Assembly (NCBI RefSeq): GCF_002272245.1
Contig: NZ_NPDD01000016.1
Location: 1 to 64,000, forward strand
Length of the DNA stretch: 64,000 nt
Direction of reading: 5' to 3'
From: Bacillus sp. 7884-1
GTDB lineage: Bacteria > Bacillota > Bacilli > Bacillales > Cytobacillaceae
Part shown: piece after piece, positions 7,740 to 15,601 of the stretch
Position numbering within the stretch: position 1 is the stretch's first letter
Layout of the letters: every line of letters starts with the position of its first letter
Notes under the pieces: model-generated
What the model was told of the DNA's origin: nothing
Databases searched by the model: none
The model's input: only the letters and a program-made list of their open reading frames with translations
Position numbers and translations under genes: made by a program

Positions 7740-8957
7740 TTATGGCAGTATTTCTTCAGTGAAATAATCCAGTACCATACATCCAGCTCCCTGGGCTACG
7801 ATGTTGTAGGCTGCGGTTGATTTTATAATCTGAACATGACTTTTAGGATAGTGCATGAGTCGATTCTTTGCTGTTTCAGAGACCACTTCGTAAAAAAGAG
7901 GTTTCGGGACCAAGGTTCCTCCGCAGACAACGATATCCGGTCGCAAAAGGAAAATTAGATTACTAAGGCCGATGCCAAAATAATAAGCTGCATCCTTCAC
8001 TACCTCAAGGCAAAGAGGGTCTTCTTGCTCAAGAGCATTTAAAATATGATGAAAATCGATTTCATCTACATCATTAATCCTATCTTGAAGGAAAGAAACA
8101 CGATCACGCTTCATCCGACGGACCACTTCGTTACGGATGGCTGGCAAGCTGCTATATGCTTGTAGACAACCATACGAGCCGCATGAGCAACGCCGTCCGT
8201 GTATATCAACTACTATATGTCCCATGGCATCATCCATCTCCATTTTATTACGAACCAATCTACCTTGTAAGATGGTACCGCAACGAATTCCCATATCACT
8301 TGAGACAAAAACTAAATTATCTGTTTCTTTCCAATAGTTTTTACGGTATTCAGCTAATGCTGCTAGATTTGTTCCGTTATCTATGAATACATTAGTATGA
8401 CTATATTGTTGTAAATAGTCGACGATGTTAAGGTTGTCCCAGCCCGCTGCAGGAAACAGCCGTGGGTTTATGATAACCCCAGTTTCTTTGTCAATTGGAT
8501 CAAGAACGCCAATTCCCATTCCCAGCAATTTCTCTCTTTGAATATTGTGTTTGGACAGTAGATCATCGACACATCGGGAGACAAAATTTAATGTGTACTC
8601 TCCCGTGCATTGTGAATCCATCCTTAATTTTTCACTGTCTACGATATCTAATTTTAAATCAAGGAGCAGCACTGTGGTGTATAGGTTGGTGATTTCAACA
8701 CCAATTAGATAATAAGCGCTAGGCTTGATGACATACATCAAAGGTTTACGTCCTCCACTTGACTCCCCAATTCCACTATCGTAGATAAGTCCTTCCTGAA
8801 CAAGCTCGTCCAGTAAACGTGTACATGTCACATGTTTGTATCCAGTAATTTCAGTAAGTGTATTAATCCTGACCGGTCCTAACTTACGAACTAGGCTATA
8901 TAAAAGTTTTAGACTCTTTGTTTTAGGTGATGTTAAGCCTGCAAATTGCTTGAACAT
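7740..8957 (-). CDS. ROK-family transcriptional regulator (XylR/NagC type)
   Basis: About 405 residues from the ATG at 8957, preceded by GGAGG six bases away; a TTG at 8975 is less likely. An N-terminal winged helix-turn-helix (residues about 10-70, ITGYKHVTCTRLLDELV) is followed by a ROK sugar-kinase-like domain with MGIGVLDPID, the zinc-binding CSCGSYGCLQA and a C-terminal GGTLVPKP. The kinase motif DxGxT is degenerate (GVEITNLYT), so the protein is a regulator and not a kinase. It probably senses a sugar. The adjacent divergent gene is a purine nucleoside phosphorylase, an unusual partner, so the target may be elsewhere. Confidence 0.88.
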   Translation of the reverse strand: MFKQFAGLTSPKTKSLKLLYSLVRKLGPVRINTLTEITGYKHVTCTRLLDELVQEGLIYDSGIGESSGGRKPLMYVIKPSAYYLIGVEITNLYTTVLLLDLKLDIVDSEKLRMDSQCTGEYTLNFVSRCVDDLLSKHNIQREKLLGMGIGVLDPIDKETGVIINPRLFPAAGWDNLNIVDYLQQYSHTNVFIDNGTNLAALAEYRKNYWKETDNLVFVSSDMGIRCGTILQGRLVRNKMEMDDAMGHIVVDIHGRRCSCGSYGCLQAYSSLPAIRNEVVRRMKRDRVSFLQDRINDVDEIDFHHILNALEQEDPLCLEVVKDAAYYFGIGLSNLIFLLRPDIVVCGGTLVPKPLFYEVVSETAKNRLMHYPKSHVQIIKSTAAYNIVAQGAGCMVLDYFTEEILP

Positions 8958-9198
8958 ATACTTCCTCCAAATCAATAAGGGTATTTTATATTTTAGCTGA
9001 TTAATTCATATAGGAGAAGATAATACGAAGAACTTTCTTCAATTTTGAAAAAAAGAAACCTGATAGATAGTGATTAACAGTATATTTGAAGATTTTTTAT
9101 ATAAACTTTTTTTCAAATCGGTATTTAGTTATTTACAAAGTCAGCAAAATCTATTACACTTTTTTTATAAATTGGTATGAAAAAAGGAGATATTTTTA

Positions 9199-10017
9199 AT
9201 GCATAAACTGCAAGATATTTTAGAAGCTAGAGATTTCATCATAAGTAAGACTGGCAATCGTCCAACGATTGGTATGATTTTAGGATCAGGATTAGGAACT
9301 CTTGCAGATGAAATCGCGAACCCTGTCACAATTCCTTATTCCGAGATTCCTCACTTCGCAAAATCTGAAGCAATTGGCCATGCAAACGAATTAGTAATCG
9401 GGGAACTAATGGGAAAGACCGTAGTGGCGATGAAGGGACGTTTTCATTATTATGAAGGCTTTACGTTAGATGAAGTCACTTTTCCAGTTCGTGTAATGAA
9501 GGCGTTGGGTGTAGAGAATCTACTCATTACGAATGCATGTGGTGCTATTAATACAAGCTTCAACCCAGGAGATTTAATGTTAATTACGGATCATATCAAT
9601 TTAGTCGGTACAAATCCATTGATTGGGCCAAATAATAATGAATTAGGAACCCGTTTCCCTGATGTTTCTCAAGTATATAATCGTGAATTACGAAATATTG
9701 CTGCTAATGTAGCAAAAGAACAAAATATCACCTTACAACAGGGCGTTTATGCTTGGTGGAGTGGACCAGCGTACGAAACTCCAGCTGAGATTCGTATGAT
9801 TCGAGCATTAGGAGCGGATGCTGTTGGTATGTCAACTGTCCCAGAGGCGATTGTAGCGATTCACGGAGGGTTGAAAGTACTTGGTATTTCCTGTTTAACC
9901 AATATGGCATGCGGGATTCTAGATCAACCATTAAGCCATGATGAAGTCATTGAAGTGGCTGCTATGGTAAGAGAGAAATTTATCAACCTAGTTAAGGAAA
10001 CCATTAATAGAATGTAA
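9199..10017 (+). CDS. pupG: Purine nucleoside phosphorylase
   Basis: 272 residues, full length for the PNP-II (PunA/PupG) class that phosphorolyses guanosine and inosine to base and ribose 1-phosphate. Motifs in order: ILGSGLGTLAD (phosphate loop), KGRFHYYEGF, ITNACGAIN, DHINLVGTNPL, the substrate loop GPAYETPAEIRM, VGMSTVPEAIVA, and SCLTNMACGI. All key positions appear present, though AWWSGPAYE has two tryptophans ahead of the loop. The ribosome site AAAAAGGAG precedes ATG by nine bases. In B. subtilis pupG follows drm; here it stands alone, diverging from a ROK regulator, so this may be a second, specialised copy. Confidence 0.9.
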   Translation: MHKLQDILEARDFIISKTGNRPTIGMILGSGLGTLADEIANPVTIPYSEIPHFAKSEAIGHANELVIGELMGKTVVAMKGRFHYYEGFTLDEVTFPVRVMKALGVENLLITNACGAINTSFNPGDLMLITDHINLVGTNPLIGPNNNELGTRFPDVSQVYNRELRNIAANVAKEQNITLQQGVYAWWSGPAYETPAEIRMIRALGADAVGMSTVPEAIVAIHGGLKVLGISCLTNMACGILDQPLSHDEVIEVAAMVREKFINLVKETINRM

Positions 10018-10032
10018 TCGTTATATTTTCAT

Positions 10033-10065
10033 GCTGACTTTTTATCATCATGATAAAAAGTCAGC
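10033..10065. terminator. Hairpin terminator between convergent genes
   Basis: A near-perfect palindrome, GCTGACTTTTTATCA with its complement, lies between the phosphorylase gene and the convergent SMR operon. The T run is internal to the stem, so its efficiency is uncertain; it can act in both directions. Confidence 0.6.
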
Positions 10066-10090
10066 TAAAGATGAATGATCTTTTCTACTT

Positions 10091-10405
10091 TTAGGAAACG
10101 AGTTTTAGTCCTATGGTTGCACCTAAAATCAATGCAATACAAGCAATTCTTCTCCAATCTTTTGATTCGCCGTAAATCATAATGCCTAACAGTGCACCAC
10201 CAGCTGAGCCAATTCCTGTCCATATTGCATATGCGGTCCCCATAGGTAGAGTTTTCATGGCGTAGGCAAGAAAAAGAAAACTAGATCCAAATCCGAGAAT
10301 TAATAGTAATAAGGATTGCCAATTACGACTGGTATTCAATTTATTTATGGTAACCACACCAAATGCTTCACATAATCCTGCGAAAATTAATGATATCCAC
10401 GCCAT
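10091..10405 (-). CDS. SMR-family guanidinium exporter, second subunit
   Basis: 104 residues with four predicted membrane segments, the size of SMR (EmrE/SugE/Gdx) transporters. The conserved glutamate is in segment 1 (SLIFAGLCEAFGVV), and GTAYAIWTGIGSAGGALLGI in segment 3 is the SMR signature. The ATG overlaps the stop of the preceding SMR gene (TAATG), so the products are made together and probably form a heterodimer like YkkC/YkkD. The ykkC guanidine-I riboswitch upstream identifies the likely substrate as guanidinium. Confidence 0.9.
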   Translation of the reverse strand: MAWISLIFAGLCEAFGVVTINKLNTSRNWQSLLLLILGFGSSFLFLAYAMKTLPMGTAYAIWTGIGSAGGALLGIMIYGESKDWRRIACIALILGATIGLKLVS

Positions 10406-10746
10406 TAGGACTCAGCCCCTTCTTGAGTATCGTCTTTTGTTAATAATTTCAATCCAAGAACACCAGCTAGTAAAAGTAAAATCAACATCATTTTTTCCAC
10501 CTTGATGGGTTCTCCAAAGAATATGATTTCAGATATCACCGTTCCTGCTGTCCCCAATCCTACAAAAACGGCATATACCGTACCGACAGGAAGTTTCCGT
10601 CCAGCCATTATGATTAAATAGAAACTCACAATAATCGAGATCACTGTTCCAGTCCAAGTCCAAAAACCATTTGCATGTTTTAGACCTATCACCCAAAACA
10701 CTTCAAAAAATGCCCCAATAAACACTTTCATCCAATTCGCATTCAT
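10405..10746 (-). CDS. SMR-family guanidinium exporter, first subunit
   Basis: 113 residues, four membrane segments. The segment-1 glutamate is in [17 protein letters not shown], and [22 protein letters not shown] is the SMR motif in segment 3. It is the first gene of a two-gene operon, with GGAGGTAATA upstream of the ATG. Paired SMR proteins in Bacillus export guanidinium in exchange for protons. The leader carries a guanidine-I riboswitch with its own terminator, so expression should rise when guanidine binds. It corresponds to ykkC or ykkD of B. subtilis; I cannot say which. Confidence 0.9.
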   Translation of the reverse strand: MNANWMKVFIGAFFEVFWVIGLKHANGFWTWTGTVISIIVSFYLIIMAGRKLPVGTVYAVFVGLGTAGTVISEIIFFGEPIKVEKMMLILLLLAGVLGLKLLTKDDTQEGAES

Positions 10747-10780
10747 TACCTATTACCTCCAATAATAATTTTTTTAAAAC

Positions 10781-10826
10781 AAAAAAAGCCTGAGAGATCA
10801 CTGTTAAACAGTATCTCCCAGGCTTT
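10781..10826 (-). terminator. Riboswitch-controlled terminator
   Basis: Read on the minus strand, AGCCTGGGAGATACTG pairs with its near complement and ends in seven T residues, just before the SMR ribosome site. The left arm overlaps the 3' part of the aptamer, the normal expression platform of ykkC RNAs: ligand binding would keep the terminator from forming. Confidence 0.85.
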
Positions 10827-10903
10827 TATCCTTCCGTGACACAGCATGGCTGTGAGTTTTCTCTCGGACCAGACCAACACAGTGGTTGCGGAACCCTAGA
10901 AAA
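10814..10903 (-). ncRNA. Guanidine-I riboswitch (ykkC class) aptamer
   Basis: The minus strand contains the conserved ykkC pieces in order: TTCTAGGGTTCCG, GGTCTGGTCCGAGAGAAAAC, and ACGGAAGGATAAAAGCC. These match the known guanidine-I aptamer consensus. It lies directly upstream of two SMR exporter genes, the standard target. This is recognition by sequence; no folding was run. Confidence 0.93.
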
Positions 10904-11085
10904 CATTTACGTATACAATTACAATCGATTATATAGATATTTAATATTTATTCAATAGTAAAATATGTAAAAATGAGACTATAGGCAATAGAAGGAGGTA
11001 TTTCTGGTGACAATGATTTTCATGTTTCAAAAAAATATGATTATTGAATTGCTAACGTTCTAAATTTAATATAAATTACAGATAT

Positions 11086-11097
11086 CGAAACGTTTTT
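11086..11097. promoter_or_regulatory. LacI-type operator (imperfect), autoregulatory
   Basis: CGAAACGTTTTT lies 15 bases before the start of the LacI-family gene. It shares its left half and centre with the two perfect CGAAACGTTTCG palindromes downstream at 12312 and 12506, suggesting the regulator also controls its own gene. Confidence 0.6.
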
Positions 11098-11111
11098 GTG
11101 GAGGTTTTAAA

Positions 11112-12131
11112 ATGGCTACAATGAAAGATATATCAAAAAAAGCTAATGTTGCACTTTCTACCGTTTCAGCTGTCATTAATCAATCAGCATATGTCAGTCC
11201 GGAACTTACGAAAAGAGTGATGCAAGCTATCGAGGAACTAAATTACAGACCAAATGCAGTAGCACGAAGTTTGAAAAAGAAGAGCACCGACACCATTGGT
11301 TTCATCGTGACAGATATATTAAACCCATTTTATCCGCCAATGATCAAAGGGATTGAGGATGTAGCGTTTAATCATAATTTCAATGTTATCCTTTGTAATA
11401 CATCAAATGAACATTCTAAAATTTTGACCTATTTAGAACTAATGCTAGAAAAACAGGTTGATGGTCTCCTTTTAGCGAATATTGCTTTATCGGAGGATTT
11501 AATCGAAATTGAAAAATCAGGATTACCATATGTTCTCATTAATAGAAAACCCCCATTCTATGATAAGAATTTTGTTGGAGTGAATAATCCACTCAGTTCT
11601 GAAATAGCAGTTAATCAATTAGTTTCCCAGGGTTACAAAAGAATTGCTTATTTTGGAGGAGATTTGAAAATAAACACTGCAAGAGAAAGAAAAGCTGGAT
11701 TTATTAGCTGCATGACTCATCATGGTTTAGACCTGGATCCGATGCTTGTCTTTGATGGGGAATACACGTTGGAATCGGGATATTCCAATGTAAAACAGAT
11801 GCTCGAACAAGTGGAAACGTTACCTGATGCAATTTGTACGGTAAGCGACATAGTGGCTTTCGGAGTTATTAAAGGACTTAGAGATTCTGGGATTCGTGTT
11901 CCAGAGGATATTGCTGTCATCGGAAATGATAATAGCTCTTTTTCCGAAAACTTTCTTGTTCCGCTATCTAGTGTCGATCACTCTACATATGAAATGGGTA
12001 AATTATCGATGGAGTTGCTTTTACAGCTGATCAAGGATAAGAATGAAAAGGTGCCTAGACAAATAACACTTACTCCTTCTTTAGTTATTCGTGAAAGTTG
12101 CGGGTATACGAAAAATAGTGTCAATTATTGA
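11112..12131 (+). CDS. LacI-family transcriptional regulator
   Basis: 339 residues, full length. The N-terminal helix-turn-helix is MKDISKKANVALSTVSAVIN with the hinge NYRPNAVARSLKKK, followed by a periplasmic-binding-protein-like sensor domain (TIGFIVTDILNPFY, VDGLLLANI, AVIGNDNSSFSE). GTGGAGG precedes the ATG. It lies upstream of a beta-keto-acid cleavage operon on the same strand, and matching palindromes are found before both its own gene and the operon. It is therefore most likely the operon's substrate-responsive repressor. The inducer is unknown. Confidence 0.9.
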   Translation: MATMKDISKKANVALSTVSAVINQSAYVSPELTKRVMQAIEELNYRPNAVARSLKKKSTDTIGFIVTDILNPFYPPMIKGIEDVAFNHNFNVILCNTSNEHSKILTYLELMLEKQVDGLLLANIALSEDLIEIEKSGLPYVLINRKPPFYDKNFVGVNNPLSSEIAVNQLVSQGYKRIAYFGGDLKINTARERKAGFISCMTHHGLDLDPMLVFDGEYTLESGYSNVKQMLEQVETLPDAICTVSDIVAFGVIKGLRDSGIRVPEDIAVIGNDNSSFSENFLVPLSSVDHSTYEMGKLSMELLLQLIKDKNEKVPRQITLTPSLVIRESCGYTKNSVNY

Positions 12132-12270
12132 ACTTCTGCAGGTAAAAAAGTGAGACAGGAACAGAGAGAGGATACTTGTATGGTACATCTAAAAGCAAAG
12201 TATTTTACCTATTTACTCAATGTTTCGGTCTCATATAAAACATAGGTTTTACAATATTCAGAAAAAACTA

Positions 12271-12299
12271 TTGATTTTAAAATCAATTCTATTTATACT
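12271..12299 (+). promoter_or_regulatory. SigA-type promoter of the BKACE operon
   Basis: TTGATT at 12271-12276, a 17-base spacer, then TATACT at 12294-12299. The predicted start of transcription is near 12306, which leaves the first perfect operator (12312-12323) immediately downstream, a classical repression geometry. The 5' leader would be about 250 bases and includes the second operator. Confidence 0.6.
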
Positions 12300-12311
12300 A
12301 AATTCATGAAA

Positions 12312-12323
12312 CGAAACGTTTCG
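12312..12323. promoter_or_regulatory. LacI-type operator O1
   Basis: Perfect 12-base palindrome CGAAACGTTTCG, just downstream of the predicted start of transcription. LacI-family operators commonly have a central CG as here. Confidence 0.75.
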
Positions 12324-12505
12324 GTGAAAAAGAAACAAATAAACGGTTTCATCACTTTGGTTTTCTGTTTTCACAAGTTAGAAGTCTATTTTACTTTTTC
12401 CATATAGTTAATAGATCTATTGGACAGTAGGAAACCAGGTGTTTTGGACCAATAGAAGTAGTAGATATTTATCTTTGTTGAAATCTATTATTTTTTATTA
12501 TTGAA

Positions 12506-12517
12506 CGAAACGTTTCG
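12506..12517. promoter_or_regulatory. LacI-type operator O2
   Basis: Second perfect CGAAACGTTTCG, 194 bases downstream of the first and 38 bases before the TTG start of the BKACE gene. Two identical distant operators suggest DNA looping or a roadblock. Confidence 0.75.
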
Positions 12518-12554
12518 CTGAGTCTTAATGATGATACTAAATGGAGGGATTATT

Positions 12555-13412
12555 TTGGAAAAATTAATTATTACAGTTGCTCCAACTGGAGCTCAGACAA
12601 CACGCGAACATACCCCTTATGTGCCACTTTCACCAAAGGAAATCGCAGATTCCGTTTATGAAGCTTATCAAGCGGGAGCGTCCATCGCACATATTCACGT
12701 CAGAGATGAAAGCGGTAACAATACCCTTGACTTAGATACGTATATTGAGACAGTGAATCGTATACAGGACAAATGTGACATTATTATTAACTTAACGACG
12801 GCTGGTGGAGTGGCGATGGACGATGAAGATCGGCTGCGTGTATGTGAATTAGGCTCTGAGATGGCAACGTTTGATGCTGGTACTATGAATTTCGGAACTG
12901 ATGTCTTTTACAATACACCAACTTTTTTAGAGCGTTTGGCCATAAAAATGAAAGAATATCAGATAAAACCTGAAATTGAAATATTCGATGTTGGAATGAT
13001 TGAAAATACAATGCGAATTGTTAAAAAGGGCCTGATGGAACCTCCATTTCATTTCCAATTTGTATTAGGTATTCATGGCGGCATGCCGGCTACACCAAAA
13101 AATTTAATGTATTTAACGGAATCTATTCCACCTGGTTCAACCTGGTCAGCTATTGGAGCGAGTAAGGACCAACTAGCTATCAATACCATGAGTATTCTAT
13201 TGGGAGGACATGTCCGAGTAGGAATGGAAGACAGTGTTTATTATCGTCGGGGTGAATTAGCTAAAACAAATGCTCAATTTGTTGAAAGAATTGTAGATTT
13301 GTCTAGAACGTTAGGAAGAGAAATTGCTACACCAAACGAGGCAAGAGAAATTTTAGGACTGGATCCTACAAGAAATAGAAAACTGAAAAATGTGAGTAGT
13401 GTCCTTAAGTAA
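12555..13412 (+). CDS. Beta-keto acid cleavage enzyme (BKACE) family
   Basis: About 285 residues from a TTG at 12555, which follows GGAGGG by six bases and gives the family-typical N terminus MEKLIITVAPTGAQTT; the ATG at 12528 lies before that ribosome site. Motifs include AHIHVRDESG (zinc-binding His-x-His near residue 45), INLTTAGG, GTMNFGTDVFYNTP, PEIEIFDVGMI, FVLGIHGGMPA, and GGHVRVGMEDSVYY. BKACE enzymes condense a beta-keto acid with acetyl-CoA and cleave the product to acetoacetate and a new acyl-CoA; the founding member is Kce of lysine fermentation. The dehydrogenases that follow may produce the keto acid. Controlled by the upstream operators. Confidence 0.88.
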   Translation: MEKLIITVAPTGAQTTREHTPYVPLSPKEIADSVYEAYQAGASIAHIHVRDESGNNTLDLDTYIETVNRIQDKCDIIINLTTAGGVAMDDEDRLRVCELGSEMATFDAGTMNFGTDVFYNTPTFLERLAIKMKEYQIKPEIEIFDVGMIENTMRIVKKGLMEPPFHFQFVLGIHGGMPATPKNLMYLTESIPPGSTWSAIGASKDQLAINTMSILLGGHVRVGMEDSVYYRRGELAKTNAQFVERIVDLSRTLGREIATPNEAREILGLDPTRNRKLKNVSSVLK

Positions 13413-13469
13413 TACAGTAAGTGTTGTGGATTTATTAACTTGTCTAACACATTTCAAGGAGGAATACAT

Positions 13470-14516
13470 ATGAGAATTGCCATAATGGGTTCGGGTTCCT
13501 TAGGTACTATAATTGGGGCCTTGATTACTGCAGGAGGACAAGAAGTAGATTTAATTGATATTAATAAGGAACATGTAGCAGCACTAAATCATTATGGTGC
13601 GAAAATTACTGGTTTTATGGATCTTACTGTACCCGTTAGAGCATTGTTGCCTAATGAAATGACTGGTAAGTACGATTTAGTATTTTTACTGACCAAACAA
13701 GTATATAACCAAACTTCTTTAGAACAATTACTTCCACACCTCAATCCCGATAGTACCGTTTGTACGCTACAAAATGGTATACCTGAGGATTTTGTTTCTT
13801 CTTATATAGGGCGCGAAAGAACCATTGGGGGAGTAGTAGGATTTGGGGCAACATGGTTAGGACCTGGTGTTTCTGAACTCGCAACAGAAGTACATACGTT
13901 AGAAAATTATGCCTTTGACATTGGAGAACTAGATGGGAGGTTGACTTCACGTCTCGAGAAAGTAAAAAAGGTTTTGGATTTAGTAGGTCATTGTCATATC
14001 TCAGATAATATCATGGGAATCAAATGGTCAAAACTTTTAATGAATGTAACATTTAGTGGCATGTCAGCTGCATTAGGCTGCCTTTTTGGTGATGTTTTAG
14101 CTAGTGAGACAGCCATGCAAAGTTTAGCACATATTGCAGATGAAACCATAAAGGTTGCACGAGCACATGGAATTAAATTAGAACTCATGCAAGGAAAAGA
14201 TATGGAATTCCTTGAGCTCCAAGACGAAAGTGATATTCCGAATAAAATGGATTTTTATCAAGAAGTATGGGGCCCTCATAGTAATACAAAGGCGAGCATG
14301 CTGCAAGACTTGGAGAAGAATAGAAAGTCAGAAATTGACTATATCAACGGCTTCGTATCTAAAAAGGGAAGGGAAGTAGGAATTAAAACCCCTTACAATG
14401 ATCTTGTTGTCAAATTAGTGAAAGAATCTGAGAATCATGGTTGTCCTCCAGAGTTCACAGTGAATATTAAACATTTTGAGCCTAGTTTAGTAACTACGGT
14501 AATCGACCATGATTAA
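13470..14516 (+). CDS. Ketopantoate reductase-like 2-dehydropantoate reductase family protein
   Basis: About 348 residues from ATG 13470, preceded by AAGGAGG; an earlier in-frame start at 13440 precedes that site. The Rossmann motif MGSGSLGTIIGALI near the N terminus and DLVFLLTKQVYN, LQNGIPEDF and the later KWSKLLMNV helix (with the conserved Lys and Asn) are typical of the ApbA/PanE superfamily. The true panE is normally about 300 residues and sits with pantothenate genes; this longer copy within a BKACE operon more likely reduces or oxidises the pathway's own hydroxy/keto acid. Its stop overlaps the next gene by eight bases. Confidence 0.8.
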   Translation: MRIAIMGSGSLGTIIGALITAGGQEVDLIDINKEHVAALNHYGAKITGFMDLTVPVRALLPNEMTGKYDLVFLLTKQVYNQTSLEQLLPHLNPDSTVCTLQNGIPEDFVSSYIGRERTIGGVVGFGATWLGPGVSELATEVHTLENYAFDIGELDGRLTSRLEKVKKVLDLVGHCHISDNIMGIKWSKLLMNVTFSGMSAALGCLFGDVLASETAMQSLAHIADETIKVARAHGIKLELMQGKDMEFLELQDESDIPNKMDFYQEVWGPHSNTKASMLQDLEKNRKSEIDYINGFVSKKGREVGIKTPYNDLVVKLVKESENHGCPPEFTVNIKHFEPSLVTTVIDHD

Positions 14517-15486
14517 AAATATTGCTGTATTAGGTGCAGGTACCATGGGGCATGGCATAGCAGAAGCTTTTTCGATGTATGGATATGACGTTAATCTGTA
14601 TGATACAGACGAAAAAAGATTAAAGGATGCTCTAAAAGAAATTGAAGAAGAGCTAAAAATGTTGGTAGATGCCAACTTTATCGAGTCACAATCTGTACAG
14701 TTAACTCTGGAGCGAATTACAATATGCACGGATTTAAAGCAAAGTGTTGAAGATCGTGATTATGTCATTGAGGCTGTTCCTGAAATAATAGAGCTTAAGC
14801 AAAATCTTTTTAAGCAATTGGATGAATATTGTCCATCACATACGATTTTTGCCAGCAATACGTCGAGTCTGCCTTTAACCAGTATGATGGAATATATCAG
14901 TGACAAACGGAAAGAACAAACGATGGTAAACCATTGGTATAATCCAGGTCATTTGATGCCCCTCGTAGAACTATCATATTTTGGGAATATGCCAGATAGT
15001 ATTTTTAAGGAAGTAGAACAATTATATCATTCTATAAAAAAGCAAACGATTAAAGTTCTACAGGATATACCAGGACTAATAGCGAACAGAATTCAACAAG
15101 GCATCGCTAGGGAGGTTTTCTCTCTCATTGAAATGGGGGCTGCAACCCCAGATGATATTGATAAAGCACTAAAGTTTGGTCCAGCATTTAGATATGCTAC
15201 CACGGGACAATTAGAGATAACCGATTTAGGTGGTCTGGATATTTGGTGTACCGTTGGTGATAATTTGTTAAAGGTTATGGATCATTCTCAACATGCCAAC
15301 GAAATGTTAAGGCAAAAAGTTGAACAAGGAAAACTAGGTATTAAATCTGGTGAAGGATTTTTCGAATATAAACAGGATGAAATATCTGCAGTCAAGAAGA
15401 GGTTTGCGGAAAGACTTATCCATCAACTTAAAGCATCTGAGTCCTATATCGATAAATCCTCTATCAAAGAAGAAGTTACTAATTAA
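14509..15486 (+). CDS. 3-hydroxyacyl-CoA dehydrogenase family protein
   Basis: 325 residues. The NAD-binding motif VLGAGTMGHGIAEAFSMYGY is followed by DYVIEAVPEIIELKQNLF, the catalytic-region FASNTSSLPLTSM, VNHWYNPGHLMPLVE (catalytic His, although FNP is usual and YNP is present here), and a C-terminal helical dimerisation domain (PGLIANRIQQGIAREVFSLIE). The size is that of single-domain HBD and carnitine-dehydrogenase-like enzymes. Carnitine dehydrogenase genes are often paired with BKACE genes, so oxidation of a 3-hydroxy acid to a beta-keto acid for BKACE is the best reading. It overlaps the preceding gene by eight bases. Confidence 0.85.
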   Translation: MIKNIAVLGAGTMGHGIAEAFSMYGYDVNLYDTDEKRLKDALKEIEEELKMLVDANFIESQSVQLTLERITICTDLKQSVEDRDYVIEAVPEIIELKQNLFKQLDEYCPSHTIFASNTSSLPLTSMMEYISDKRKEQTMVNHWYNPGHLMPLVELSYFGNMPDSIFKEVEQLYHSIKKQTIKVLQDIPGLIANRIQQGIAREVFSLIEMGAATPDDIDKALKFGPAFRYATTGQLEITDLGGLDIWCTVGDNLLKVMDHSQHANEMLRQKVEQGKLGIKSGEGFFEYKQDEISAVKKRFAERLIHQLKASESYIDKSSIKEEVTN

Positions 15487-15513
15487 TACACAAAATAATA
15501 GTTTGAGCTATCC

Positions 15514-15546
15514 TATCCTAATAGGGAGACCTTCCCTATTAGGATA
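15514..15546 (+). repeat. Intercistronic 14-bp perfect hairpin
   Basis: TATCCTAATAGGGA (15514-15527) pairs exactly with TCCCTATTAGGATA (15533-15546) over a five-base loop. No T tract follows, so it is not an ordinary terminator. It lies between the dehydrogenase and the GntP permease of one operon and may stabilise the upstream message or reduce readthrough. Confidence 0.7.
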
Positions 15547-15601
15547 AACACGGAAGTGAGTAGAAAATACATAAATTAATCAAGGAATGGAGTGTTTATA
15601 C

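Noticed and set aside
12131-12240. GAGAC...GTCTC pieces downstream of the LacI gene as a terminator or riboswitch
   Set aside because: The arms are short and about 70 bases apart with no T tract, and no known riboswitch core was recognised.
12312-12517. CGAAACGTTTCG copies read as CcpA cre sites
   Set aside because: They are perfect 12-base palindromes repeated around a local LacI gene and lack the TG...CA flanks of the cre consensus; a dedicated operator is the simpler reading.
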